A stretch of DNA of 47,404 nucleotides. Source: an uncultured Clostridia bacterium (GTDB taxonomy: Bacteria > Bacillota > Clostridia > Peptostreptococcales > Anaerovoracaceae). Shown one piece after another: positions 25,106-34,353 of the stretch. The DNA is taken from contig CAMYVY010000019.1 in the NCBI GenBank assembly GCA_947302715.1, positions 1 to 47,404 on the forward strand, read 5' to 3'. The translations under genes were made by a program, and so were the position numbers. Under the pieces are notes generated by a model. It was not told the origin of the DNA, did no database searches, and saw only the letters and a program-made list of their open reading frames with translations. Every line of letters begins with the position of its first letter. Position 1 is the first letter of the stretch.

Positions 25106-25936
25106 ATGGAAAAGCTAATTATCAGTGCTTGTATTTGTGGTGCTGAAGTCACCAAGGAGCAAAATCCGGCAGTGCCCTATACTGTTGAAGAAATCGTGCG
25201 CGAGGCCAAGTCTGCATATGACGCGGGTGCGGCACTGATCCACCTTCACGTTAGATGGGATGACGGAACTCCAACCCAGGATAAGGGTCGCTTCCAGGAA
25301 TGCATCGATGCAATAAGGAAGGAGTGCCCCGATGTCATCATCCAGCCTTCCACGGGTGGAGCTGTTGGAATGACGGATCTGGAGAGACTTCAGTCGACGG
25401 AAGTTACTCCGACTCCCGAAATGGCAACATTGGATTGCGGAACCTGCAATTTTGGTGGGGATGAAATATTCATAAATACGGACACTACAATTGAAAACTT
25501 TGCCAAAATACTAAAGGAGAGAGGAATTAAACCCGAACTCGAAGTATTCGATAAGGGAATGATCGATCTTGCGCTAAAGGTTGCTGACAGGAAGGGCCTC
25601 CTGGTTCATCCTCTTCACTGGGACTTCGTTCTTGGAGTTCAGATGAGCGCAACCATTAGGGATTTGGTATATATGGCAGAATCAATACCCCCGGGATCCA
25701 CGTGGACTGCCACAGGAATCGGTAAAAATGCGTGGCATATTGCTGCAGCGACCATTTCCATGGGTGGCCATGTGAGAGTTGGATTTGAGGACAACCTGTA
25801 TATGGAAAAGGGTGTTCTTGCCAAGAGCAATGGTGAAATGGTGGCCAAGGTAGTGGAACTTGCCAAGCTTCTGGGTCGAGAAATTGCGACACCGGACGAG
25901 GCAAGAGAAATCCTGTCCCTGCCGCCAAGGAAATAG
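25106..25936 (+). CDS. Beta-keto acid cleavage enzyme (BKACE, Kce/DUF849 family)
   Basis: A 276-residue zinc enzyme of the 3-keto-5-aminohexanoate cleavage (Kce) family, which condenses a beta-keto acid with acetyl-CoA and splits it. The residues known in Kce are present: Glu14 (CGAE), His46 and His48 in IHLHVR, Arg224, and Glu228-Asp229 in VGFEDN. Kce itself acts in lysine fermentation, but the family is broad, so the substrate is open. ATG 25106 is used because AAGGAGA lies just upstream; an upstream in-frame start at 25064 has none. It sits between rapZ and whiA, where yvcK would normally be. Confidence 0.88.
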   Translation: MEKLIISACICGAEVTKEQNPAVPYTVEEIVREAKSAYDAGAALIHLHVRWDDGTPTQDKGRFQECIDAIRKECPDVIIQPSTGGAVGMTDLERLQSTEVTPTPEMATLDCGTCNFGGDEIFINTDTTIENFAKILKERGIKPELEVFDKGMIDLALKVADRKGLLVHPLHWDFVLGVQMSATIRDLVYMAESIPPGSTWTATGIGKNAWHIAAATISMGGHVRVGFEDNLYMEKGVLAKSNGEMVAKVVELAKLLGREIATPDEAREILSLPPRK

Positions 25937-25940
25937 GGAT

Positions 25941-26885
25941 ATGAGTTTTGCTTCTGACGTAAAAAACGAATTAGCGAGAAACGAACCAGAAAAACCATGC
26001 TGCCAGCTTGCTGAGATATCCGGATTTTTCCGGGTATCCGGGACGGCAGCATTTTTTGGTGGCGGCAGATTTGGAATAATTGCGACCACATCGAATCCGG
26101 CCATAGCCAGGCACTATAAGAGACTCATCAAGGACTATTTTGGGGACAGCATTGACATGGAAGTCCAGGTCCAGGAAACTGAGCTCTTCGGAAAAGATAG
26201 GAGATACAGGCTCACGATTGACCACGAAGGTGCCGGTGAGGAAATCTTAAGAGAAACCGGACTACTTATGGTGCGTAAGGGCCAAAACTATCTCACGGAC
26301 GGAATCTATGAGGGCCTAATAAAATCCAAATGCTGCAAAAAGTCTTATTTGAGGGGAATGTTCCTCGGAGCAGGAACTGTTACGGACCCAAGAAAAGGTT
26401 ATCATTTGGAGATAGCATGTGAAACGGAGACGCTGGCCAAGGATTTACAAAAGCTAATTAACAGCTTTGTTGATTTATCGTGCGGGCTTTCCAAACGCAG
26501 AGGAAAATATGTAATATACATGAAAAATTCATCCTATGTCCGTGATACCTTGGCTATAATGGGTGCCCATTCTTATGTTTTGGCCTTGGACAACACCATG
26601 ATAGAAAAGGAAATTAAGGAAGAGGCCATTCGTCTTACAAATTGTGACAGCGCGAATATGGATAGGACCCTTGATGCTGCACTTGAACAGATAGAAGCCA
26701 TCAATTCCTTGAAAAAAAGCGGTGAATATGAGACCATGTCTCCGAAATTAAAGGAGATTGCGGAGCTCAGATTAAACAATCCGGATGCAAGTTTAACCCA
26801 GCTTGGCGAGATGCTGGACCCTCCACTCAAGAAGTCAGGTGTAAATAACAGAATTAAGAGAATATTTGAACTTGCAAGAAATTAG
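25941..26885 (+). CDS. whiA: Sporulation/division regulator WhiA
   Basis: DNA-binding protein with a degenerate LAGLIDADG homing-endonuclease-like N-terminal domain (FASDVKNELAR; CCKKSYLRGMFLGAGTVTDP; YHLEI). A C-terminal HTH follows (LKEIAELRL, SLTQLGEML, PPLKKSGVNNR). In Bacillus it affects division and chromosome segregation. The start ATG 25941 gives 314 residues, the normal length, and lies 4 bases after the BKACE stop with an AAGGAAATAGGG site upstream. A longer frame from 25860 would read through the BKACE gene and is not credible. Confidence 0.94.
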   Translation: MSFASDVKNELARNEPEKPCCQLAEISGFFRVSGTAAFFGGGRFGIIATTSNPAIARHYKRLIKDYFGDSIDMEVQVQETELFGKDRRYRLTIDHEGAGEEILRETGLLMVRKGQNYLTDGIYEGLIKSKCCKKSYLRGMFLGAGTVTDPRKGYHLEIACETETLAKDLQKLINSFVDLSCGLSKRRGKYVIYMKNSSYVRDTLAIMGAHSYVLALDNTMIEKEIKEEAIRLTNCDSANMDRTLDAALEQIEAINSLKKSGEYETMSPKLKEIAELRLNNPDASLTQLGEMLDPPLKKSGVNNRIKRIFELARN

Positions 26886-26900
26886 CCTCTGTATTATAAT
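26872..26900 (+). promoter_or_regulatory. Promoter ahead of the V-ATPase operon
   Basis: TTGCAA (26872-26877) and a perfect TATAAT (26895-26900) are 17 bases apart. The -35 box lies in the last codons of whiA. The transcript would begin near 26907, about 250 bases before ntpE. Confidence 0.7.
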
Positions 26901-26940
26901 AAACGACAAAGCATCTTTATCGAGGAGAGAGAAGGAGATT

Positions 26941-27000
26941 ATGATCCAAGATACGATTCATACAGTCACCAGGCCTACCGAAGGCCGTGTTGATATTTAA
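26941..27000 (+). CDS. 19-codon leader ORF in the V-ATPase 5' region
   Basis: ATG 26941 follows a strong ribosome binding site (GAGAAGGAG, about 5 bases before) and opens a 19-codon frame ending in TAA at 26998-27000. Inside it GGCCT (26972-26976) and AGGCC (26982-26986) can form a small hairpin. The peptide contains TRPTEGR and resembles nothing I know. Being short, well initiated and directly behind a strong promoter, it could be a leader peptide that controls the downstream V-ATPase genes, or just a remnant. Confidence 0.4.
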   Translation: MIQDTIHTVTRPTEGRVDI

Positions 27001-27153
27001 AAGAAGCGGCCATGCTTTATCCCGCTGCAGGAAGAAAGCAAGGCTCTTTTGATTTAATGTATAGGGCATGTTTCCAATTTATCCAATATAAAGGAAGTTT
27101 AGTATACAGCTAGTTTATGTTAGAGTTATTGATTCCATAATAAGGAGGTGCCT

Positions 27154-27714
27154 ATGGAATTACAGATTCAAGACCTTGTTTCCTCTATACGCAAAGAAGG
27201 TTTAGAGGCGGCAAATGCCGAAGCAGAATCTATCATTGCGGAAGCAAAGAAAAAGGCCGAGTCCATAGTCAACAGCGCAAAGGCTGAGGCACAGCAGTAC
27301 AAGGATGCAGCAACAAAGGAGATCGAGATTCTGAAGGAAAGTGCTGTAGTTGGCGCAGAACAGGCAAAGAGAGATGCCGTTCTGGCTTTCAAGAGCGAAA
27401 TCCAGGGTGAATTCGAAAAGATCCTTGCCTCAGACATCAGAAAAGAGCTAACTGGCGAAGGGCTGGGGAAATTGATTCGCGCGGCAGTTACCGGTGAAAA
27501 CGTTGCAGATTATGCTGCAGAAGTATCTGAGGTTAGCGAAGCACTGAAGACCGAGCTGGCCGAGGAAATCAAAAACGGACTGGAAATCAGACCAACCAAG
27601 GGTGTTCAGCAGGGATTCAGACTTGCTGCCAAGGATGGTTCCGGCTATTTTGATTGTTCGGATGATGGAATCATGGAGATGCTGATGCCATACTTCAGAG
27701 ATCTGGATTTCTAG
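27154..27714 (+). CDS. ntpE: V-type ATPase subunit E
   Basis: Peripheral-stalk subunit joining the A3B3 head to subunit I. The 186 residues begin with a long Ala/Lys/Glu-rich helix (about 10-90, EAESIIAEAKKKAESI and similar), followed by a compact C-terminal domain ending LMPYFRDLDF, which is the usual layout. AAGGAGG (27142-27148) favours ATG 27154 over the overlapping GTG at 27148. First gene of an operon E-DUF2764-A-B-D-I-K with tight spacing throughout. Confidence 0.9.
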   Translation: MELQIQDLVSSIRKEGLEAANAEAESIIAEAKKKAESIVNSAKAEAQQYKDAATKEIEILKESAVVGAEQAKRDAVLAFKSEIQGEFEKILASDIRKELTGEGLGKLIRAAVTGENVADYAAEVSEVSEALKTELAEEIKNGLEIRPTKGVQQGFRLAAKDGSGYFDCSDDGIMEMLMPYFRDLDF

Positions 27715-27732
27715 AAGAGAAGGAGGCATAGC

Positions 27733-28254
27733 ATGGCTTCATATTATTATCTGATTGCAAGCCTGCCTGAACTAAGGACGGACGGGGATATGCCCATCAC
27801 ATACGACGAATTCCTGTCCTATTGCCAGTCGAACGTGAGCGATGAAGACTACGAGATTCTAAAGAATCTGACGCTTGATTCCACCGATGGTCCGCTCGTC
27901 AAAGAATGGGCCGAATTCTATGGAATGCTGACCAAAGAACTCAACTATCAGAGAAGCCTGAATTTGGGAAAGAGTTATTCAGCAGCATACGACAAGGATG
28001 GAATAATCTCGCAGGTAGTGTCTTCGGCGCTCGCTGCAAAGAATCCGTTGGATGCAGAGAGAATACTGTTGGAATATGAATTCGACAATCTGGATTCGCT
28101 GGTAGGTCTACATATGTTTGACGACCATGTGCTCTACGGATATGCAATCAAGTTGAAGCTACTGGAGCGGTTGACAAGTTTTGAGCAGGATAAGGGCAAG
28201 GCTGAATTCCAGACTCTTTTCGAGGGGATACAGCAGCAAGTATATAGTTTGTAA
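27733..28254 (+). CDS. DUF2764 family protein, V-ATPase-associated (subunit C-like position)
   Basis: A 173-residue protein beginning SYYYLIASLPEL, the hallmark of DUF2764, a family found between subunits E and A of V-ATPase operons in spirochaetes, Bacteroidetes and chlamydia-like lineages. It is mainly helical with no transmembrane segment. It stands where the socket subunit C (AC39) would be encoded, so it probably does that job; this is inference from position. GGAGG precedes ATG 27733. Confidence 0.8.
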   Translation: MASYYYLIASLPELRTDGDMPITYDEFLSYCQSNVSDEDYEILKNLTLDSTDGPLVKEWAEFYGMLTKELNYQRSLNLGKSYSAAYDKDGIISQVVSSALAAKNPLDAERILLEYEFDNLDSLVGLHMFDDHVLYGYAIKLKLLERLTSFEQDKGKAEFQTLFEGIQQQVYSL

Positions 28255-28266
28255 CAGGAGTGTTAT

Positions 28267-29997
28267 ATGAAAACAGAAACAGGATATGTAACCGGAGTCA
28301 ACGGCAACCTGATAACTGTTGATTTCGATGGCTCCGTTCGTAAGAACGAAGTGGGTTACATCCTCGTTGATGATAAACGCCTCAAAGGTGAGGTAATTCG
28401 TATCAGAAACGGGGAAGTAAGTATGCAGATCTACGAAATGACAAACGGTATCAAAGTTGGTGACCCAGTGGAATTCACCGGAGAACTCATGAGCGTAGAT
28501 CTGGGACCGGGCCTCTTGACACAGGTTTTTGATGGTCTGCAGAATCCTCTTCCACAGCTTGCAGAGGAATGCGGATTCTTCTTGGATAGAGGCGTATATC
28601 TGGATGCAATTCCGGATCGCGATTGGGACTTTACCCCGGTTGCAAAGGTTGGTGACCGCGTAAAAGCAGGCTCCACAGTAGGTACCGTTCCGGAGGGGCT
28701 GTTCACCAATCACATCATGGTGCCATTTACATTGAAGGGCGATGATTGGAAGGTAAAATCCATCAAAGAAGCAGGCTCGTACAATGTTCATTCCACCATT
28801 TGTACAATTGAAAACGACAAGGGAGAAGAGAGAGATCTCTCCATGGTGTTTACTCAGCCGGTTAAGCAGGCTGTAAAATGCTACGAGGAAAAGCTTCGTC
28901 CAAGTGAACCGCTTGTAACCAAGCTTCGCTGTATCGATGCATTCCTTCCTGTAGCTAAGGGCGGTACATTCTGTACACCTGGACCATTCGGTGCAGGAAA
29001 GACAGTTCTGCAGCACATGCAGGCAAAGAACTCCGATGTAGATATCGTAATCGTAGCTGCTTGCGGAGAGCGTGCCGGCGAAGTTGTAGAAGTACTGACC
29101 GAATTCCCGGAACTGATCGACCCGAAGACAGGACGTTCCTTGATGGAGAGAACAATCATCATCTGTAATACATCGTCCATGCCGGTAGCGGCAAGAGAAG
29201 CTTCCGTATATACTGCGGTAACTTTGGCAGAATACTACAGACAGATGGGACTTGATGTACTTCTTCTCGCAGACTCCACCAGCCGTTGGGCTCAGGCCAT
29301 GCGTGAAATGAGTGGACGTCTGGAAGAAATACCTGGAGAAGAAGCATTCCCTGCATATCTGGAGTCTTCAATCGCCGCATTCTATGAAAGAGCCGGAAAG
29401 GTTCGTCTGGAAGATGGATCTATAGCTTCCATCACAATCGGCGGTACGGTTTCCCCTGCAGGTGGTAACTTCGAAGAACCTGTAACACAGGCAACGCTGA
29501 AGGTAGTAGGAGCATTCCACGGACTCTCCAGAGAACGTTCCGATGCTCGTAAATATCCATCCATTCACCCGGTAGACTCCTGGTCAAAGTACACAGGCGT
29601 TATCGATATGGATAGCATCAACAAAGCCAGAAGCGTACTTATCAGAAGTATCGAAGTAAACCAGATGATGAAGGTAGTAGGTGAGGAGGGTACCTCCAAC
29701 GACGACTACATCATCTATCAAAAGGGTGAACTTCTGGATGCCGTATATCTGCAGCAAAACTCCTTTGATCCAATAGATCAGGCTTGCTCACCCGAGAGAC
29801 AGAACAAGGAATTTGAGGTTCTCTTTGATGCCATGAATCAGAATTATGATCTGACAGACAAGAGAGAAATCCGTTCCTTCTTCAACCAGCTGAGACAGGA
29901 ATTCCTCGACTGGCATGGTACCGAATGGGAGTCTCCGGAGTTCGAAGCACAGCAAAAGAAAATTTCTGACCTTTATATGTCAAAGGTCGCTATGTAG
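28267..29997 (+). CDS. ntpA: V-type ATPase catalytic subunit A
   Basis: Catalytic head subunit. The P-loop GPFGAGKT is at residues 239-246, with the preceding [23 protein letters not shown], and [25 protein letters not shown]. The bulge domain between about 110 and 200 and the conserved [11 protein letters not shown] segment are present. 576 residues is normal for the type. It starts 12 bases after the DUF2764 gene with a CAGGAG site. Works with B, D, E, I and K as an ion-motive rotary ATPase. Confidence 0.96.
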   Translation: MKTETGYVTGVNGNLITVDFDGSVRKNEVGYILVDDKRLKGEVIRIRNGEVSMQIYEMTNGIKVGDPVEFTGELMSVDLGPGLLTQVFDGLQNPLPQLAEECGFFLDRGVYLDAIPDRDWDFTPVAKVGDRVKAGSTVGTVPEGLFTNHIMVPFTLKGDDWKVKSIKEAGSYNVHSTICTIENDKGEERDLSMVFTQPVKQAVKCYEEKLRPSEPLVTKLRCIDAFLPVAKGGTFCTPGPFGAGKTVLQHMQAKNSDVDIVIVAACGERAGEVVEVLTEFPELIDPKTGRSLMERTIIICNTSSMPVAAREASVYTAVTLAEYYRQMGLDVLLLADSTSRWAQAMREMSGRLEEIPGEEAFPAYLESSIAAFYERAGKVRLEDGSIASITIGGTVSPAGGNFEEPVTQATLKVVGAFHGLSRERSDARKYPSIHPVDSWSKYTGVIDMDSINKARSVLIRSIEVNQMMKVVGEEGTSNDDYIIYQKGELLDAVYLQQNSFDPIDQACSPERQNKEFEVLFDAMNQNYDLTDKREIRSFFNQLRQEFLDWHGTEWESPEFEAQQKKISDLYMSKVAM

Positions 29998-30008
29998 GAG
30001 GTCGGAAA

Positions 30009-31304
30009 ATGCAAAAGATATATACAAAGATAGAATCAATAGTCGGTAACGTAGTTACCGTTCGTGCGGAGGGCGTCAAAAACGGCGACCTGGCGCTGGT
30101 GGGCGATAGCTATGCTAACGTAATAAAGCTGGACAAGGACCTCGTTTCCCTCCAGGTATTTGCGGGAGCCCAGGGCGTTAGCACCACAGACCCCGTCCGC
30201 TTCCTTGGAAGACCTATGATGGTATCCTTCTCGGATCACCTCCTTGGCCGTATCTTTAATGGTGCGGGAGTACCGAGAGATAACGGTCCGGCTCTGACAG
30301 AGAACATGATTCCAATCGGCGGACCGTCCTTCAACCCATCAAAGCGTATTCTTCCGGAGCACATGATCCGTACAGGTATTCCGATGATCGATGTATTCAA
30401 TACCTTGGTAGAGAGCCAGAAGCTTCCTATCTTCTCCATCTCCGGAGAACCATACAACCAGCTTCTCTCTCGTATAGCCATGCAGGCTGAAGTTGACGTC
30501 ATCATCCTGGGCGGCATGGGACTCAAGTACGACGACTACATGGAATTCCGTGATACCCTGGAAAAGGGCGGAGCCATGAGCCACACTGTAATGTTCATTC
30601 ATACAGCGGCTGACCCGATCGTAGAATGTACTCTGGTTCCGGACATGTCTCTCGCAGTTGCCGAGCAATTCGCTCTGGAAGGAAAGAGAGTACTTGTACT
30701 CCTAACCGATATGACAAACTTCGCCGATGCCCAAAAGGAAATGGCGATTACTATGGAACAAGTTCCGTCCAACCGTGGATACCCCGGAGACCTCTACAGT
30801 TCGCTGGCTGCTCGTTATGAGAAGGCCGTGGACATCCAGGGCGCCGGATCCATCACTATCCTCGGTGTTACAACGATGCCTGGTGATGACGTTACTCACC
30901 CGGTACCTGACAACACGGGATATATTACGGAAGGTCAGTACTATCTGAAGAACGGACATATCGAGCCATTTGGTTCTCTGTCCCGTCTAAAACAGAACGT
31001 AAACGGCAAGACCAGAAACGACCACCGTGCACTGATGGATGGTATGATTCGTCTCTATGCTCAGTATAATGAAAGTCTTGAGAAGAGATCCATGGGCTTC
31101 AATATGACTGAGTGGGACGAAAAGCTCATTAAATATGGTGAGCTGTTTGAATCAAAACTTATGGATCTCTCCGTTAATATTCCGCTGGAGGCTGCTCTCG
31201 ATCTTGGTTGGGAAATCCTTGCTGAATGCTTCGAACCCAACGAGACAGGCTTACAGACTGCGCTCATCAAAGAGAGATGGCCAAATCAAGCAGCGGTTAA
31301 TTAA
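30009..31304 (+). CDS. ntpB: V-type ATPase subunit B
   Basis: Non-catalytic regulatory head subunit, 431 residues, a little shorter than the roughly 460 of Enterococcus. Typical segments are [66 protein letters not shown], and [16 protein letters not shown]. As expected for B the P-loop is replaced (SGEPYNQL). GGAGG lies 5 bases before ATG 30009. Confidence 0.95.
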   Translation: MQKIYTKIESIVGNVVTVRAEGVKNGDLALVGDSYANVIKLDKDLVSLQVFAGAQGVSTTDPVRFLGRPMMVSFSDHLLGRIFNGAGVPRDNGPALTENMIPIGGPSFNPSKRILPEHMIRTGIPMIDVFNTLVESQKLPIFSISGEPYNQLLSRIAMQAEVDVIILGGMGLKYDDYMEFRDTLEKGGAMSHTVMFIHTAADPIVECTLVPDMSLAVAEQFALEGKRVLVLLTDMTNFADAQKEMAITMEQVPSNRGYPGDLYSSLAARYEKAVDIQGAGSITILGVTTMPGDDVTHPVPDNTGYITEGQYYLKNGHIEPFGSLSRLKQNVNGKTRNDHRALMDGMIRLYAQYNESLEKRSMGFNMTEWDEKLIKYGELFESKLMDLSVNIPLEAALDLGWEILAECFEPNETGLQTALIKERWPNQAAVN

Positions 31305-31319
31305 AAAAAGGAGCGGTTC

Positions 31320-31934
31320 ATGGCTATCAAACTAACAAAGAATGAACTGAAGAAGCAGAAGGAAAACCTGAAGCAGTTTGAGCGCTATCTTCCGACCCTG
31401 CAGCTAAAGAAGCAACAGCTGCAATCAGTAATCATGAAGGTTCGTCAGGAACTGGAAGAGAAGGAAGCGGAACGCACTCGAATGATCGGTGATTTGGATG
31501 AATGGATAGCTGTATTCGCCGAAAATGAAATCTTTGATGATGAGAAGAAGATTGAACAATTGGTACAACCGGACAAGGTTATCGCAGTTGATGAGAATAT
31601 CGCAGGTGTAGCCGTTCCGGCATTCCAAGAATTAACCTTCAAAGATATCAATTACGACGTAGATGACTATCCGCTTTGGGTGGACACTGCTGTCTTCAAA
31701 CTTCGTGACATAGCCTCGCTGGACGCACAGGCCTCCACGCTTAGGAAACAAGTGGAACTATTGGAATCAGAACTAAGGACCACATCGCAGAGAGTTAACC
31801 TCTTCGAAAAGGTCAAGATCCCTGAAGCCAAAGAGAATATCCGCGTAATCCAGGTATATCTGGGAGACCAACAGACAGCGGCCGTAGTACGAGGCAAGAT
31901 CTCGAAGAAGAAACTGGAGGAGGTGCAGGCATGA
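31320..31934 (+). CDS. ntpD: V-type ATPase subunit D (central shaft)
   Basis: Central rotor shaft, 204 residues. The sequence begins AIKLTKNELKKQKENLKQFERYLPTL, the typical coiled N-terminal helix of D, and ends with a second long helix (RVNLFEKVKIPEAKENIRVI). AAGGAG precedes ATG 31320. The stop overlaps the start of the next gene by 4 bases (ATGA at 31931-31934), coupling D and I. No subunit F gene lies beside it. Confidence 0.93.
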   Translation: MAIKLTKNELKKQKENLKQFERYLPTLQLKKQQLQSVIMKVRQELEEKEAERTRMIGDLDEWIAVFAENEIFDDEKKIEQLVQPDKVIAVDENIAGVAVPAFQELTFKDINYDVDDYPLWVDTAVFKLRDIASLDAQASTLRKQVELLESELRTTSQRVNLFEKVKIPEAKENIRVIQVYLGDQQTAAVVRGKISKKKLEEVQA

Positions 31935-33760
31935 TTGAAAAAATGAAAATGGTGCATGTCGTAACATCAACCTCCGGTAAGGAGCAGATGCTACAAGGCC
32001 TCAAGGATATAGGCGTAGTACACCTCTCGGAAAAACAAAGTGCAGACCGTGAGGTTCTCGACCGCTTACAGAATCTGTCCAGGACTGCAATGGCTCTAAG
32101 GGACTATGCAGAACCGAAACAGAAGGCAAGCAAAGAGATACTCTCGGAAGAAGAATTTAATAAGATGTATTCCGGAGTTCAGGATGCCCTGGAGAAAAAG
32201 AGCATCTTGAATCAGGAAATAAGCACAGCTAAATCTGAAATCGATAGAATATCTGCGTGGGGTGACTTTTCGCCTGCAGAACTTGCGGATCTAAAGCGCA
32301 AGGGATATGACTTCCACTTCTATCGAATCGGCGAGAAGGAATATCAGGCTGCATTACAAGATGAGAATGTCAAACTGATAAACCTGGCACCTGTAGATAA
32401 GCAACGTGCGATTGCGGTTATGGGAACTCTTCCGGCAGAGATTCAGGCGACTGAATTCGTACTACCGGAGAGAAGCATGTCCGACCTTCAACATGATATC
32501 GAACTGTCTCAGGAAGCAATCAAGGATTGCGACGAGACCCTGAAGGCTGCGTCAATATATGATGAAAGCTTCAAGGCCGAGATGGTCAAGGCTCAGAACG
32601 AAGTAAACTTCTCCGAAGCGGAAGCAACAACAGAAGGCGATGGAGACTTCGTATGGGTTTCCGGATATATTCCGGAGGCAGATCTTGATAAGGTAAAGAC
32701 CATGGCTGCAGAAAAGGGATGTGCATGGGCAGCAGAGGATGTGGCTGAAGATGACGACAAGGTACCTACCAAGGTACGCTACAACAAAGTATCCAACCTG
32801 ATTAAGCCGGTATTTGATGTCCTGGGAATTCTCCCGGGATACAGAGAGCAGGACATCTCACTATGGTTCTTCCTGTTCTTCGTACTGTTCTTCGCAATGA
32901 TTATTGGTGATGGTGCATATGGAGTTTTGATCCTAATCGGAACGATTGCACTAAACATTATGCAGAAGAAGATGACAAATATAACATTCCTTCTGTATGT
33001 GCTATCCATAGCAACGATAATCTGGGGAGCAGTTACCGGAACATGGTTCGGCATGGAGAGTGCCATGAATGTACCATTCCTGAAGGCGCTCGTCATACCG
33101 AGTCTGGCAACCTATCCGAAATATTTCGGACTGACAAGCACAGTAACTCAGAACGCAATCATGAAGTTCTCCTTCTCTATAGGAGCAATTCAAATGGCTC
33201 TAGGCTGCATACTGTCAGCAAAGAAAAAGATTCCGGAAAAGGATCTATCCTGGGTTGCTGATATGGGCTGGATGGTATCGGTAATCGCGATGTATCTATT
33301 GGCACTCAACTTGGTCATCCATGATCCTATTCCGCTAACTCCGGTATTCGGACTGATTGCGGCAGGATTCATCCTGGTACTTTTGTTCGGAGGAATGTCC
33401 CCGGACAAGAGCTTTGGTCAGGGACTTAAGTCGGGTCTAAGCGGAGCGTTCACAGTATTCCTCGATACCATAAGTTGCTTCGGTAACGTAATGAGTTACA
33501 TAAGACTGTTCGCCGTAGGTATGGCAGGTGTTGCAATCTCCCAGAGCTTTAACGGAATTGCAGCCGGAATGAGCGGTCCTATGATGATTCTCGGAGTGGT
33601 GGTAGTGCTAATCGGCCACGCCCTAAACATCGTTATGTGTTTCCTCTCAGTGGTGGTTCACGGTGTACGTCTAAACGTACTCGAGTTCTCAGGCCAGGCC
33701 GGTCTGGAATGGACAGGTGTACCATATGAGCCCTTTGAGGAAGTAGATAAAGTTAGCTAA
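31931..33760 (+). CDS. ntpI: V-type ATPase subunit I (a-subunit, membrane stator)
   Basis: Membrane stator carrying the ion half-channels. A soluble N-terminal arm (about 1-310) is followed by about seven or eight transmembrane segments, the first at SLWFFLFFVLFFAMIIGDGAYG. Later helices include the conserved YIRLFAVGMAGVAISQSFN with the essential Arg, and the final VVVHGVRLNVLEF segment. The 609 residues fit the type. Translationally coupled to ntpD. The next gene, ntpK, starts 37 bases downstream behind AAAGGAG. Confidence 0.94.
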   Translation: MIEKMKMVHVVTSTSGKEQMLQGLKDIGVVHLSEKQSADREVLDRLQNLSRTAMALRDYAEPKQKASKEILSEEEFNKMYSGVQDALEKKSILNQEISTAKSEIDRISAWGDFSPAELADLKRKGYDFHFYRIGEKEYQAALQDENVKLINLAPVDKQRAIAVMGTLPAEIQATEFVLPERSMSDLQHDIELSQEAIKDCDETLKAASIYDESFKAEMVKAQNEVNFSEAEATTEGDGDFVWVSGYIPEADLDKVKTMAAEKGCAWAAEDVAEDDDKVPTKVRYNKVSNLIKPVFDVLGILPGYREQDISLWFFLFFVLFFAMIIGDGAYGVLILIGTIALNIMQKKMTNITFLLYVLSIATIIWGAVTGTWFGMESAMNVPFLKALVIPSLATYPKYFGLTSTVTQNAIMKFSFSIGAIQMALGCILSAKKKIPEKDLSWVADMGWMVSVIAMYLLALNLVIHDPIPLTPVFGLIAAGFILVLLFGGMSPDKSFGQGLKSGLSGAFTVFLDTISCFGNVMSYIRLFAVGMAGVAISQSFNGIAAGMSGPMMILGVVVVLIGHALNIVMCFLSVVVHGVRLNVLEFSGQAGLEWTGVPYEPFEEVDKVS

Positions 33761-33797
33761 GTGAAATAACAATTATATAAGAAAAGGAGATATTATT

Positions 33798-34229
33798 ATG
33801 AATCTTGCATTTTTAGGTATGGCTGCAGCCCTTGGTTTATCCGCTGCTGGTTCAGCATTTGGAGCTGGCTTTGCAGGTATGTCCTCAGTAGGCGCTTGGA
33901 AAAAGTGCTATGCCAGTGGTAAACCCGCACCGTTCATCATGATCGCTTTCACAGGTGCACCGCTCACACAGACAATCTACGGATTCCTTCTAATGAACTT
34001 TATCAGAGGTTCCGCAGCAGATAATCCGGGACTCGCTCTCGGCGTAGGAATCTTTGGCGGACTCGCAATAGGACTATCCGCATTGTTCCAGGGCAAGTGC
34101 GCAGCAGCTTCTGCAGATGCGCTCGGTGCAACAGGAAAGGGTACCGCGAACTACTTCATTGTAATCGGTATCGCAGAAACGGTAGCTCTGTTTACGCTCG
34201 TATTCAGCTTGCTGCTTCTGAACAGCTAA
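33798..34229 (+). CDS. ntpK: V-type ATPase subunit K (rotor ring), Na+-site residues present
   Basis: Four-helix proteolipid of 143 residues. The ion-site residues correspond to those of Enterococcus hirae NtpK: Thr57-Gln58 in helix 2 (APLTQTIYG, matching Thr64-Gln65), Gln98 in helix 3 (FQGK, matching Gln110) and Glu127 in helix 4 (IAETVALF, matching Glu139). That set is typical of Na+-coupled rings, so a Na+-pumping or Na+-driven V-ATPase is predicted. The rotor-and-stator genes end here, and a strong terminator follows 46 bases behind the stop. Confidence 0.93.
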   Translation: MNLAFLGMAAALGLSAAGSAFGAGFAGMSSVGAWKKCYASGKPAPFIMIAFTGAPLTQTIYGFLLMNFIRGSAADNPGLALGVGIFGGLAIGLSALFQGKCAAASADALGATGKGTANYFIVIGIAETVALFTLVFSLLLLNS

Positions 34230-34275
34230 TATATTCGATTGATATATTGGCATAGTACTGCTAAATAGAATGTAG

Positions 34276-34330
34276 AGAGCAACTTGCGTTATGCAATCAA
34301 TTGATTGCATGGTGCTCGTTGCTCTTTTTT
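34276..34330 (+). terminator. Strong rho-independent terminator of the V-ATPase operon
   Basis: AGAGCAAC (34276-34283) pairs with GTTGCTCT (34318-34325), and a perfect 20-base palindrome ATGCAATCAATTGATTGCAT (34291-34310) forms the upper stem. TTTTTT (34325-34330) follows. Confidence 0.9.
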
Positions 34331-34353
34331 AAGTTTTGTTCTAAAATAGAATC

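Noticed and set aside
25860..25940. N-terminal extension of whiA into the BKACE gene
   Set aside because: The extension reads the 3' end of BKACE in the wrong frame; whiA has its normal length from ATG 25941.
28159..29016. 285-codon minus-strand open frame opposite the ntpA gene
   Set aside because: It is fully antisense to a highly conserved coding region, has no ribosome binding site, and its protein resembles nothing; it arises from the codon use of ntpA.
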